From: Bacteroidales bacterium UBA5287
GTDB lineage: Bacteria; Bacteroidota; Bacteroidia; Bacteroidales; Dysgonomonadaceae
Assembly: GCA_002411345.1 (NCBI GenBank)
Contig: DHSL01000062.1
Location: 1 to 64,000 of the forward strand
Reading direction: 5' to 3'
DNA length: 64,000 nt
Shown here: positions 9,330 through 17,708 of the stretch, in pieces
Layout of the letters: each line of letters begins with the position of its first letter
Position numbering within the stretch: position 1 is the stretch's first letter
The notes under the pieces: model-generated
Databases searched by the model: none
The model's input: only the letters and a program-made list of their open reading frames with translations
What the model was told of the DNA's origin: nothing
Translations under genes and position numbers: made by a program

Positions 9330-9977
9330 TTAATTATGTCTTAAAATTGTATACGTTGAATTGGAGTCATTTCTGTACGCAGATCCTCCATACATATCTA
9401 TTTGAACAAAGTCTGAAATCCATTGCTGGCCATTATACATTGCAATATGTCCATATGGATGTCCATCAATAGCTTCAAAAACAACTATATCTCCTACTTG
9501 TGGAGTATAATTAGAAGAATCCACAGCTGAGAAACCGATTGTTGGTAACCAAGTATCATAATCGCAAGCCGAATTAGGTCGTCCTTCTGTTGAAATACCT
9601 CCAGCTTCAATTGCTTGTCTTACTGATCGTGCGCAGTATCCTGTAGAAGAGTCATTGGCATTATTGGTAAGAAAGTCAACAGCATTATTGATACTATACA
9701 TATTTCCAGAGGGGGAGACGTAACTTCCTGATGAATCATATGACCCACTCCCTCCATATGACCCACTAACAGTTACATCCGCGTAGGTATAACCCCAATC
9801 CTCTACATATCCTCCGTTCCAAGTTCCATTTGCACACATAGCATCAAATTCAGCTACAGTATAAGGATGATATATAGACCCATCTCCTCCACCGACAATT
9901 TTTTTTTGTTGAATTTCATTTAAAATCGGCATCATAATTGCCAATTCGCTTAAACTTTTTCTTGTTAATTTTTTCAT
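9330..9977 (-). CDS. Double-glycine-leader secreted CHAP/NlpC-P60-type amidase; candidate antibacterial cargo
   Basis: A 215-residue protein with three parts. Residues 1-30 form a bacteriocin-type leader (MKKLTRKSLSELA... ending KKIVGG), not a Sec signal, so cleavage is expected after Gly30 by the C39 exporter. Residues 31-95 hold a Trp/Gly/Tyr region and a Ser/Gly/Tyr-rich linker (SGSYGGSGSYDSSGSY). Residues about 95-215 look like a CHAP/NlpC-P60 papain-fold hydrolase: Cys115 in TGYCARSVRQAIEAGG and His177 in GHPYGHIAMYNGQQW, followed by SDFVQIDMYGG. Such enzymes cut peptidoglycan peptides or amide bonds. The leader, the exporter operon and the lipoprotein next door point to a secreted cell-wall hydrolase used against other bacteria. 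Activity and target are inferred. Confidence 0.75.
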   Translation of the reverse strand: MKKLTRKSLSELAIMMPILNEIQQKKIVGGGDGSIYHPYTVAEFDAMCANGTWNGGYVEDWGYTYADVTVSGSYGGSGSYDSSGSYVSPSGNMYSINNAVDFLTNNANDSSTGYCARSVRQAIEAGGISTEGRPNSACDYDTWLPTIGFSAVDSSNYTPQVGDIVVFEAIDGHPYGHIAMYNGQQWISDFVQIDMYGGSAYRNDSNSTYTILRHN

Positions 9978-10004
9978 GTTGATTTGTTTTAAATTGTTTA
10001 TATT

Positions 10005-10856
10005 TCAATCATTTATTCCTGTTATCAGGAAGTATTCATTTTTTATAAAAAGCATATGGAAGAATACCATGATATCCTCTTCCGATAATAAATTACTTTC
10101 TTTCAACTTGTATAGAGCTTGTGAAATTTCAGATAATTCGTCAAACCTGTTACTATTCAAAGTAATTAGAAAATTAACGATTTCTTTTTTTATCCTGATA
10201 GAGGTTTCTCTCATTTTGTTCTTAAAACGATTAGTTACTTGGGATTCGGATATCCTGTAATACAATAGCAATTGCGGTTCGATATAAAATACGGCTCCTG
10301 CTTTAGCCATTTCCATCCACCATTTGTAATCTTCCGCAAAGTCATAATATTCATATTTCAACGCATTTTTTTTAATGAAATAACTGCGCATCATGGATGT
10401 GGAATTAAAGAAAAGATTGTTTCGCAATAAATGAAGCAAAGGAGATTTTACAATGCCTGAAATGGTACGGTTGACAGTTCCTTTAGGAATATTCTCTCCA
10501 AAAGGTGAAATCCAGGATGTACAAACTGTAATATCAGGATTCTCTTCCAAAATGGCCTGTTCAATTCTTAATCGGTCAACATGCATTATGTCATCAGCAT
10601 CCATTCTGGCAATATATTTACCAGTAGCCGCTTTCATTCCTAAATTTAATGACTCAATAAAATCATGTTTATTTTCAATAAGTTTAATCCGTTTATCTTT
10701 AAATGAATGGATGATCGAAAGTGAATCATCGGTAGAACCATCGTTTACGATAATAAATTCAAAATCGGAAAAAGATTGTTTTAATACGCTTTCAATTGCT
10801 TCGGATACGTATTTTTCAACATTATATGCGGACATTACCACTGATATTTCACACAT
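10005..10856 (-). CDS. GT2 family glycosyltransferase
   Basis: A 283-residue GT-A fold enzyme. The N-terminus has the classical GT2 pattern: ISVVMSAYNVEKYVSEAIES, then FEFIIVNDGSTDDS, and the metal-binding DxD motif in YIARMDADDIMH. The acceptor region includes EDYKWWMEMAKAG (the ED general-base pattern). No membrane segment, so cytosolic. The ATG at 10856 overlaps the end of the upstream GT4 gene by 8 bases, which implies translational coupling. It lies 27 bases upstream of the GG-leader amidase gene. I infer a role in modifying that protein; a cell-surface glycan role is the alternative. Confidence 0.88.
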   Translation of the reverse strand: MCEISVVMSAYNVEKYVSEAIESVLKQSFSDFEFIIVNDGSTDDSLSIIHSFKDKRIKLIENKHDFIESLNLGMKAATGKYIARMDADDIMHVDRLRIEQAILEENPDITVCTSWISPFGENIPKGTVNRTISGIVKSPLLHLLRNNLFFNSTSMMRSYFIKKNALKYEYYDFAEDYKWWMEMAKAGAVFYIEPQLLLYYRISESQVTNRFKNKMRETSIRIKKEIVNFLITLNSNRFDELSEISQALYKLKESNLLSEEDIMVFFHMLFIKNEYFLITGIND

Positions 10857-12117
10857 AATTCATGTCTCCTGTCATATTTTTATAAACTTCTTCAGTTTGG
10901 TTCATCATTCGTTGTAGGGTCAGTTCAGTTTCATATAATCTGCGTATGTTACGACTTAATTGCTTCCTTACTTTTTTATTCTCTATCAACAATATTATTT
11001 TCTTCGCCAGTTGTTCCGTATCAACCGTAAGACCATGAGTTTTCGAAAAAAGGGTATTTACTTTCAGCGCGTTTACTTTATCGGTAAAAATTTCATCCAA
11101 TCCGTCAACAGCAGTTGTAATTACAGGTAACCCGAACATTGCCATTTCGATGGCTACATAACTGGATTGTTCTTGAAGAGATGCGATGACGGCGGCGTCG
11201 CTTTCACGATAATAAACGGATAAATCCTCAAATGGGATACGCCCGGTGATGTTTAATGACAAATCACGATTTTTCTTCTTGATATCAACAGCCTGAAATG
11301 GATGCACTTTTCCTGCTATTGTCAAAGAAAGGGCATAGCCTTTCCGCTGAACTATTCGCATTGCCTTCAGTATATAATTTAATCCTTTGCTTTCTGATAA
11401 AACACCTACATAAAGCATTTTGAAGATTTCGTTATCGTTTTTTATTGAATCGGAATTATTGCAGTTAAAATCATTTATCCCATTGGGGATAACTTTTATC
11501 TTCCATTCCGGAATAGACATTGTATTTTGTAAAAAATCTTTTGCGCAATTGGTTACACAAATGATAAGATCAGCATCAGAATATGACTGAAACTCGCTGT
11601 TGTTCGTCAAGAATTTATTTCGATTTTTCGTTAAACTCTTTTCTTTTGTTAACTGCAAATTGAACAACTCATTAAACTTATTTTTATTGCTATTATACAA
11701 ATCCTTCCAAGGAATACAATGAAGATGTGTGATGATTTTACAGGATATACGTATTTTGATATAAACTGCTAAATCAATCAGGTTGAGTGTATGAATATGT
11801 ATGATACAATTCTCTTTTTCTTCAAACAAATGACGTATAATACGGTACACCTGTTCATTATACTTGTTTATCCAGAACTTTTGAGAAATAATTTCGTGAA
11901 ACTGTTGTGGTAAAGGTATGGTTATTTTAGTGTAAAATTCGGTTCGTTCCTCATAGTGAAACAATACAGTCATATCATGCCGTAAATGAATCCAATAAAC
12001 CCTGATATGTGCATAAGTTTCCAATCCTTTTAACAACGTATGCATATACCTATCAACCCCCGATGTGTTATCGGCATGAGACATATCCATCAAATATAAA
12101 TTAAAAGGTTCCATCAT
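10849..12117 (-). CDS. GT4 family glycosyltransferase
   Basis: A GT-B glycosyltransferase of about 422 residues. The open frame extends up to 12276, but that part is only the shadow of the LanC-like gene in another frame. The sensible start is one of two ATGs at 12117/12114 (MEPFNLYLMDMSHADNTSG), just after the LanC-like stop at 12122. Conserved features are the N-terminal SGVDRYMHTLLKGL, the domain-linking KIKVIPNGIND, KMLYVGVLSESKGLNYILKA, and the donor loop SYVAIEMAMFGLPVITTAVD with the conserved Glu. It resembles glycosyltransferases that I recall being tied to Bacteroidales peptide-modification clusters (the TIGR04157 group), but I cannot verify membership. Overlaps the GT2 start by 8 bases. 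Confidence 0.85.
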   Translation of the reverse strand: MMEPFNLYLMDMSHADNTSGVDRYMHTLLKGLETYAHIRVYWIHLRHDMTVLFHYEERTEFYTKITIPLPQQFHEIISQKFWINKYNEQVYRIIRHLFEEKENCIIHIHTLNLIDLAVYIKIRISCKIITHLHCIPWKDLYNSNKNKFNELFNLQLTKEKSLTKNRNKFLTNNSEFQSYSDADLIICVTNCAKDFLQNTMSIPEWKIKVIPNGINDFNCNNSDSIKNDNEIFKMLYVGVLSESKGLNYILKAMRIVQRKGYALSLTIAGKVHPFQAVDIKKKNRDLSLNITGRIPFEDLSVYYRESDAAVIASLQEQSSYVAIEMAMFGLPVITTAVDGLDEIFTDKVNALKVNTLFSKTHGLTVDTEQLAKKIILLIENKKVRKQLSRNIRRLYETELTLQRMMNQTEEVYKNMTGDMNYV

Positions 12118-12121
12118 ACTT

Positions 12122-13186
12122 CTATAAAAAAGGAATATTCGTCTGCTTGTTTGAGTTTTTATATATCCAATAAAGTAAGTAACGCGATACTCCCGATTGA
12201 TATCCTGCCATAAAGGTGTTGGATGAAATGTATTGTACCAAATTCTTTTCCAACAATATTTCATTTGTATTATCAAAAAGATCTTTCTCTAACCTGATAA
12301 TTTGTTGTGCATACTTCTCCTCATGTTGATGTAGCAAATGAAGTAAATCAATTCGTTGCGACAAGGACAGAACATCTGGGTAAATATTTTTATGGGCAAA
12401 AAACATATTCTGTTCTGCTACTTCTTTCAACTTTTTATAATTCTGCTTATCTGCTATTTTTTTCAAGCAACAGCCAATTGAAAAATCACATACTATTTTA
12501 TTGTTTAGATAAAGATTGATATATCCTTCTAATAATCGGGATGAAAGGGTAAGAGTTGGGTAAGATAGAGTAATATTTACATAATTCTTAAATGAAGCGA
12601 GAAAAGCAACTTTTAAATTTTCATCATGATTTTTTTCTAAATTAGCAAGACTTCTTTCTAATTCTATATTTACGTTTTCTGAAAAGAAACGAATGAAATG
12701 GCTTGATTTTTCAGAACTCCTATATTCCTCTAATAATGATAAAAAATAGACTATTTTAAGATGAATTAAAAGCAGTCGTCCATTTATTGGATTTTCCTCT
12801 ATTTCTGATAATTGAAGAAATATTTTATTCAAATTTTCATCGAATAATTCTTCAAAACATCCATCTACAAATTTATTTTTCAACAAATAAATCAAAACAA
12901 ACCCAATACCGGACAAGCCGTTTTCAAAACTAATATCCTCATTTTTACTCAATAAAGCCTCTTGTAATAAATTAAATGCCTGCCCTTCTATATATTCGCT
13001 TTGCAAACATCTGGAAACTTCAAAAAGTGTTAATGATATGCCTGCTTTGCCGTTATAAAACCCGGTAGAATTTACAGAGCAAGAATTCAGCAAAACATAA
13101 TCAATAAGTTTTGTTATGGTATCTGCTTTTGGTGGAAGTTTATTACTTTTCAATGTTTTCGATTTAAATTTTTCCAAAGATGACAA
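12122..13186 (-). CDS. LanC-like alpha/alpha-barrel protein without recognisable zinc ligands
   Basis: A 354-residue, mostly helical protein with the glycine signatures of LanC-type toroids: TGFYNGKAGISL (about 41-52), ENGLSGIGFVLIYLL (88-102) and a late MAGYQSGVSRYLLYW (about 325-340). True lanthionine cyclases bind zinc through Cys and Cys-His in WCxG and CHG motifs; neither is seen, although a CC pair occurs in FSIGCCLKK. It may be a structural maturation factor or a non-catalytic relative. The start is a TTG at 13186: an in-frame TAA lies three codons upstream and no ATG occurs before the conserved region. It is the first gene of the export operon. A TATATTTG motif overlaps the start codon, too close to be its promoter, so the true operon promoter is unclear. 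Confidence 0.6.
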   Translation of the reverse strand: MSSLEKFKSKTLKSNKLPPKADTITKLIDYVLLNSCSVNSTGFYNGKAGISLTLFEVSRCLQSEYIEGQAFNLLQEALLSKNEDISFENGLSGIGFVLIYLLKNKFVDGCFEELFDENLNKIFLQLSEIEENPINGRLLLIHLKIVYFLSLLEEYRSSEKSSHFIRFFSENVNIELERSLANLEKNHDENLKVAFLASFKNYVNITLSYPTLTLSSRLLEGYINLYLNNKIVCDFSIGCCLKKIADKQNYKKLKEVAEQNMFFAHKNIYPDVLSLSQRIDLLHLLHQHEEKYAQQIIRLEKDLFDNTNEILLEKNLVQYISSNTFMAGYQSGVSRYLLYWIYKNSNKQTNIPFL

Positions 13187-13362
13187 ATATATTTATAGAA
13201 ACAAAACATTTAATGTTAATTTTATGTTAATTTCAACAACATAATTAGAGTATTTATTAAAGACTTCATTGTTCCTGTCCCATTGAGTGGTATTTCACAA
13301 TAATACTCCCCAAAAATAGGACTGCAAGTTAAGATAAATCAATGAAATATAAAAATTTATCT

Positions 13363-14847
13363 TTATTTATTTGTTCTTACGCTGGTACTGTATATTACCA
13401 AATCCAAATCATTTATCTGATCATTGTAATTAGTATCATCCCAAATACTTATAACTGCACTTTTAAGCTGTCTGATTATTTCGGTGTTTCTTATGTACAT
13501 TTTTGACATTTCTGTAAATGATGTGATGCTTTGAGCTGCAAATTCGTCTATAAAGTCATCTATCCCATTGATCATATTCTCTTTTTTAATTTGATAGTCA
13601 ATAACATCAGGCTCATTACCACAATAGTGAGCTGGTATCATTTCGACCAAAGGGGGATATAAATGGTCTAATATCATTGTAGTGAACTTGTCTTCTTCGG
13701 GGAATTTAATAAACGATTTGGCCCAAGTTGGGATGTATCCTGGCAGATAGTCATAATATGCATGAATCATTGATGATATCATTTCGTGAATACCTGTTTG
13801 CAATTGTTCTCTTGCATAGGTCTGAAAATCAATTGAGTCTCCTAAAGGATAATTAATCTCTTGAATATATTTTGTCTTGATACTTAATGTACCGTCATTA
13901 TAATCGACAATTCTATAGGGACATGGATATGTGACAATTGAACCGGTTTCAATATCATACAATGAATTGCCTGTTTCATCATTGACGGCTGATATGTCTG
14001 TTGCATGAAAATGACCGGTGAAAACGGCTGATAACCCTTCTTCAAGAAATAGTTTTTGTATATTTTTAAAATCTTCAACAATGTATGGAGACATAAAGAT
14101 GCTTTGATAATCGAAATGCTCAACCACGTTGTGATGCATCATTCCTATAACATCTTTTCCTAACAATTTAGCTACTTGTATCTCGGTTTTAATCCATTTA
14201 AGTGTCTCTGGCTTGATTCGACCGGCGGTTATATACTTATCTTCTTTATCTCCTCGGGAAATAAAGGTGTTATCGTAATAACGACAATCATCAATACAAA
14301 TCACACGCAAACCATCTACGGGTTCAGAAACATAACTTAATGAGAAAGAGTCTAAACTAATGGTTTCACCATAACCGAATTCTTTATATATTTCACTGAA
14401 TTCTTTGGGTGTAACACTTTCTACTTGTGAGGTATGAGATCCATCATATCGTTCTGCTTTAGGATTGTCAATATCGTGATTTCCGGGAATCACAAGGATC
14501 TTCACTCCTTTACTGAGTAGAGGTTGTAAAATATCTGCCACACCTTGATGACTAATTTTTTCTCCATCTTTACTCAAGTCACCGGGAATAAGTACAATAT
14601 TGACGTTTTCATCTATTAGAAGTGAGACAGTTTTGAGAAGGAGTGCTTCACTTTCTAATATCAATTTTCGGTCTTTCTTTAAATAATTACTGAGGGCTTC
14701 TCCCTTTTCTCCAATAATTGAGGGATGTGCATAATGGAGATCGGATATTACTCCTATTTTTGTTGTTTGTGCTGCAATAGAAAATAATAATGGGGAAATT
14801 GCTAGTAAAAATAACAATGTGAACAAATATGCTATATCTCTTTTCAT
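13363..14847 (-). CDS. Secreted calcineurin-like metallophosphoesterase
   Basis: A 494-residue protein with an N-terminal signal peptide (hydrophobic LFTLLFLLAISPLLFSIAA). The five metallophosphoesterase motifs are present in order: SDLHY, GDLSKDG, GNHD, MHHN and GHFHATD, which supply the ligands of the two-metal centre. Family members hydrolyse phosphate mono- or diesters; the substrate here is unknown, and export places it in the periplasm or on the surface. A weak AT-only hairpin (9-bp arms, 13331-13339 and 13355-13363) lies at its stop codon. The 176-base gap to the LanC-like gene suggests it does not belong to the export operon. Confidence 0.9.
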   Translation of the reverse strand: MKRDIAYLFTLLFLLAISPLLFSIAAQTTKIGVISDLHYAHPSIIGEKGEALSNYLKKDRKLILESEALLLKTVSLLIDENVNIVLIPGDLSKDGEKISHQGVADILQPLLSKGVKILVIPGNHDIDNPKAERYDGSHTSQVESVTPKEFSEIYKEFGYGETISLDSFSLSYVSEPVDGLRVICIDDCRYYDNTFISRGDKEDKYITAGRIKPETLKWIKTEIQVAKLLGKDVIGMMHHNVVEHFDYQSIFMSPYIVEDFKNIQKLFLEEGLSAVFTGHFHATDISAVNDETGNSLYDIETGSIVTYPCPYRIVDYNDGTLSIKTKYIQEINYPLGDSIDFQTYAREQLQTGIHEMISSMIHAYYDYLPGYIPTWAKSFIKFPEEDKFTTMILDHLYPPLVEMIPAHYCGNEPDVIDYQIKKENMINGIDDFIDEFAAQSITSFTEMSKMYIRNTEIIRQLKSAVISIWDDTNYNDQINDLDLVIYSTSVRTNK

Positions 14848-14902
14848 AATAAAATCATTTATTACATGGATATACCTTTTTACATTGCAATATTACATAA
14901 AA

Positions 14903-14931
14903 AAAGCCGTCTGTGTTTTATAGACGGCTTT
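14903..14931 (-). terminator. Intrinsic terminator of the ROK kinase gene
   Basis: A perfect 10-bp stem (AAAGCCGTCT / AGACGGCTTT) with a 9-base loop lies just below the kinase stop codon. On the minus strand it is followed by a T-run, as expected for a rho-independent terminator. Confidence 0.88.
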
Positions 14932-14951
14932 CAATTTAATATTATTTATGG

Positions 14952-15914
14952 TTATCTGATTTCCCAGCCCAAAGCACTAGCACCCAAAATGGCTGCATCA
15001 CTCTCTTTTAGCTCAGAAAAAAGAAGTTTCACTTTATTCTTGTAGATCTTTAATAGGTTCTGCTCCATACTTTCACGAATGGGCTTCATAATCAAATCAC
15101 CGGCACGTGACAAACCACCAAAAAGAATGATGGCTTCAGGAGTAGAGAATGCAACGAAATCGGCAAACGCTTCTCCTAACAATCTTCCGGTAAACTCGAA
15201 GATTTCTTTTGACATCTCATCACCTGCATTAGCAGCCTCAGCAACATCTTTAGAGGTCAAATCTTCAATAGGAATATTGCGTAACATGGTTTTCTCATTA
15301 GGACGCATATCTAAATATTCACGAGCTGTACGTGCAACACCTGTAGCTGATGTATAAGCTTCCAAACAACCGGTTCTTCCACATCCGCAAATACGTCCGT
15401 TGGTACGACGAATAATTGTATGACCTAACTCACCGGCAAACCCATCGTGACCGTATACTAATTGACCGTTTACAACAATACCACTGCCTACACCGGTCCC
15501 TAGTGTTATAACGATAAAATCTTTCATACCGCGAGCAGCTCCGTAAGTCATTTCGCCAATTGCTGCAGCATTTGCATCGTTTGTCAATGCCACTGGAATA
15601 CCTGTCTTTTCTTCAAGAAGTTGAGCAAAAGGAATTACTCCTTTCCAGGGAAGATTAGGAGCAAACTCAATATTACCTGTATAATAATTACCGTTAGGGG
15701 CACCTACTCCTATACCCAAGATATGATCTTTGGTGATTGTACCATCCATCATTTCTCCAAGTGCTTCAGCAAGTTCATCCAGGTAATTGTTTACATCTTC
15801 ATGCTTACCGGTTTTAATACTTCCACTTTTTACTATCTGTCCTCTTCTATCAACGATACCATATTTTGTATTTGTACCGCCTACATCTATACCTATTACA
15901 TAGGATTGATCCAT
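14952..15914 (-). CDS. ROK-family glucokinase
   Basis: A 320-residue cytosolic sugar kinase. The N-terminal phosphate loop is GIDVGGTNTKYGIVD. The substrate and catalytic region contains ALTNDANAAAIGE, with the conserved Asp as base. The ATP site has VITLGTGVGSGIV. The ROK zinc site CGCGRTGCLEAYTS is complete. Such enzymes phosphorylate glucose (some N-acetylhexosamines or mannose) with ATP. It is a single-gene unit: its own promoter at 15960-15967 and its own terminator at 14903-14931. It is divergent from the tryptophanase-like gene. Confidence 0.92.
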   Translation of the reverse strand: MDQSYVIGIDVGGTNTKYGIVDRRGQIVKSGSIKTGKHEDVNNYLDELAEALGEMMDGTITKDHILGIGVGAPNGNYYTGNIEFAPNLPWKGVIPFAQLLEEKTGIPVALTNDANAAAIGEMTYGAARGMKDFIVITLGTGVGSGIVVNGQLVYGHDGFAGELGHTIIRRTNGRICGCGRTGCLEAYTSATGVARTAREYLDMRPNEKTMLRNIPIEDLTSKDVAEAANAGDEMSKEIFEFTGRLLGEAFADFVAFSTPEAIILFGGLSRAGDLIMKPIRESMEQNLLKIYKNKVKLLFSELKESDAAILGASALGWEIR

Positions 15915-15959
15915 GATTTTGTTTATTTTAAAAGTTGTTCAATTAAGATTAATTTTGTG

Positions 15960-15967
15960 CAAATATA
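15960..15967 (-). promoter_or_regulatory. Bacteroidota -7 element upstream of the ROK kinase
   Basis: The minus strand reads TATATTTG (TAnnTTTG), 45 bases above the kinase ATG, leaving a leader of about 40 bases. No convincing -33 TTTG was found at the expected distance. Confidence 0.5.
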
Positions 15968-16047
15968 CATTTTTTTTAATAAGACTATCACGAATTAACT
16001 AAAATATTACGTTTTAATTGTATAATCAAATTTTTTAGATCATATAA

Positions 16048-16079
16048 TTGAGATTTATAAACCGATTATGTTATCTTTG
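16048..16079 (+). promoter_or_regulatory. Promoter of the tryptophanase-like gene
   Basis: A -7 element TATCTTTG (16072-16079) has a TTG at 16048-16050 about 21 bases upstream, close to the Bacteroidota TTTG/TAnnTTTG arrangement. The predicted leader is about 80 bases. Confidence 0.6.
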
Positions 16080-16165
16080 CCACTCTTTAAATAATTACTT
16101 GTTGTTTATTTTCACAAATTTACAGCAAAAAGATATATTATATAATAAACATCTAACATTCTATC

Positions 16166-17614
16166 ATGAACGAGATTAAATTTTATAGCGGAGAGAATAT
16201 TCCGCTTGAGATGCATAAAGTACGAATAGTTCAAAAACTATATTTACCACCGGTTGAAGAACGATTAAAACTGATCAATGAAGCTGGAAACAATGCATAT
16301 CTGCTAAACAACAGAAACATTTACATGGATATGCTCACAGATAGTGGAGTAAATGCAATGAGCGACAACCAACAAGCGGCAATGCTCAGAGCTGACGACG
16401 CTTATGCGGGTTCGGAGACTTTTGTGAGATTGGAAGCTAAAGTTCTAGAATTATTTGGAATGGATTATTTCTTGCCGGCTCATCAGGGACGTGCATGCGA
16501 AAACATAATCTCAAATACACTGGTAAACCTGGGAGACGTAATCCCAATGAACTATCATTTCACTACAACCAAATCACACATTGAAAAAGCGGGTGGACGT
16601 GTAGAAGAAGTTGTGATCAAAGAAGGACTTAACCCAAAAAGCGATTATCCTTTTAAAGGGAATTTTGATATCGAGTACCTGAGAAAAGTAATCAAAGAAG
16701 TGGGACGTGAACATATTCCTTTTGTACGCGTAGAGGTGGGAACAAACCTTATTGGTGGTCAACCTATCTCATTGGCGAATATGCGCGAAGTAAGAAAAGT
16801 GTGTGATGAATTCGGAATCATGCTAATGATGGATGCAAGCTTATTACAAGATAACTTGTATTTTATCAAAGAACGTGAAGAGGAATGCAAAAACATGAGC
16901 ATCAGAGAAATCACAATGGAAATTGCAAACCTGATGGATATGCTTTATTTCTCGGCTCGTAAACTGGGATTTGCCAGAGGGGGAGGTATTTGTCTGAGAG
17001 ACAAGAATATTGCTAATAAGATGTCTGAATTCGTTACTCTTTATGAAGGATTCCTTACTTATGGAGGTATGTCTGTTAGGGAAATGGAAGCAATGACTAT
17101 TGGATTGGAAGAAACAATGGATGAGGAAATCATTAACCAAGGTCCAAAATTTATTGAATATATGGTAAATGAACTTGTAAAGAAAGGTATTCCGGTTGTT
17201 ACACCTGCTGGTGGATTAGGATGTCACCTCGATGCAAATTTGTTTATACCGCAAGTTCCACAACAAGAATATCCAAGTGCTGCTCTTTCAGTGGCTCTTT
17301 ATATAGCTGGCGGAATCAGAGGCATGGAACGTGGAACGCTTTCTGAAGACAGAAATGAGGATGGATCTGAACATTTTTCTAAAATGGAACTTTTACGCTT
17401 GGCTATGCCACGACGGGTTTTTACGCTTTCACAAGTTAAATATGCTATCGATAGAATTGTATGGCTTTACGAAAACAGAGAATTAATTGGTGGATTACGC
17501 TTTGTATACGAACCAAAAATTCTTCGATTCTTCCTTGGACGACTTGAACCGACTAGCGACTGGCAAACAAAATTAGCTGAAAAGTTCAGGCAAGATTTTG
17601 GAGATAGCTTGTAA
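16166..17614 (+). CDS. Divergent tryptophanase / tyrosine phenol-lyase family protein (PLP beta-eliminating lyase)
   Basis: A 482-residue fold-type I PLP enzyme, full length for the family. The order of motifs matches tyrosine phenol-lyase (TPL): DDAYAGSETF with Tyr80, HQGRACEN, HFTTTKSH, GTNLIGGQPIS, MMDAS with Asp223, YFSARKLGFA with the expected Schiff-base Lys266, GGIRGMERG (Arg389, TPL-like rather than tryptophanase-like), LLRLAMPRRV and FVYEPKILRFF. Several family-defining residues differ: the SxKKD sequence is SARKL, the Arg that contacts PLP after DATR is replaced (DASL, Leu226), and GGH is GGL. Known members split tryptophan or tyrosine into an aromatic, pyruvate and ammonia. The changes make the substrate uncertain. 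Single gene with its own promoter and terminator. Confidence 0.8.
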   Translation: MNEIKFYSGENIPLEMHKVRIVQKLYLPPVEERLKLINEAGNNAYLLNNRNIYMDMLTDSGVNAMSDNQQAAMLRADDAYAGSETFVRLEAKVLELFGMDYFLPAHQGRACENIISNTLVNLGDVIPMNYHFTTTKSHIEKAGGRVEEVVIKEGLNPKSDYPFKGNFDIEYLRKVIKEVGREHIPFVRVEVGTNLIGGQPISLANMREVRKVCDEFGIMLMMDASLLQDNLYFIKEREEECKNMSIREITMEIANLMDMLYFSARKLGFARGGGICLRDKNIANKMSEFVTLYEGFLTYGGMSVREMEAMTIGLEETMDEEIINQGPKFIEYMVNELVKKGIPVVTPAGGLGCHLDANLFIPQVPQQEYPSAALSVALYIAGGIRGMERGTLSEDRNEDGSEHFSKMELLRLAMPRRVFTLSQVKYAIDRIVWLYENRELIGGLRFVYEPKILRFFLGRLEPTSDWQTKLAEKFRQDFGDSL

Positions 17615-17642
17615 ACTATGAAATAAAATATAAATACTATTT

Positions 17643-17671
17643 AAAGGTTGTTCATAGTGAACAGCCTTTTT
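17643..17671 (+). terminator. Intrinsic terminator of the tryptophanase-like gene
   Basis: AAAGGTTGTTCA, a 3-base loop, then TGAACAGCCTTT form a 12-bp stem with one G-U wobble, followed by a T-rich tail. It lies about 30 bases after the stop codon. Confidence 0.85.
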
Positions 17672-17708
17672 ATTTAATTGTTATATCTAAAAACTTAATT
17701 ATTTAAAT

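Noticed and set aside
10849..12276. Longer GT4 protein starting at 12276
   Set aside because: The first 53 codons lie inside the LanC-like gene in another frame and look like noise; ATG at 12117/12114 starts a normal GT4 N-terminus.
13184..13191. TATATTTG on the minus strand as promoter of the export operon
   Set aside because: It overlaps the TTG start codon of the LanC-like gene, so transcription would start inside the gene. Chance match in AT-rich DNA is more likely.
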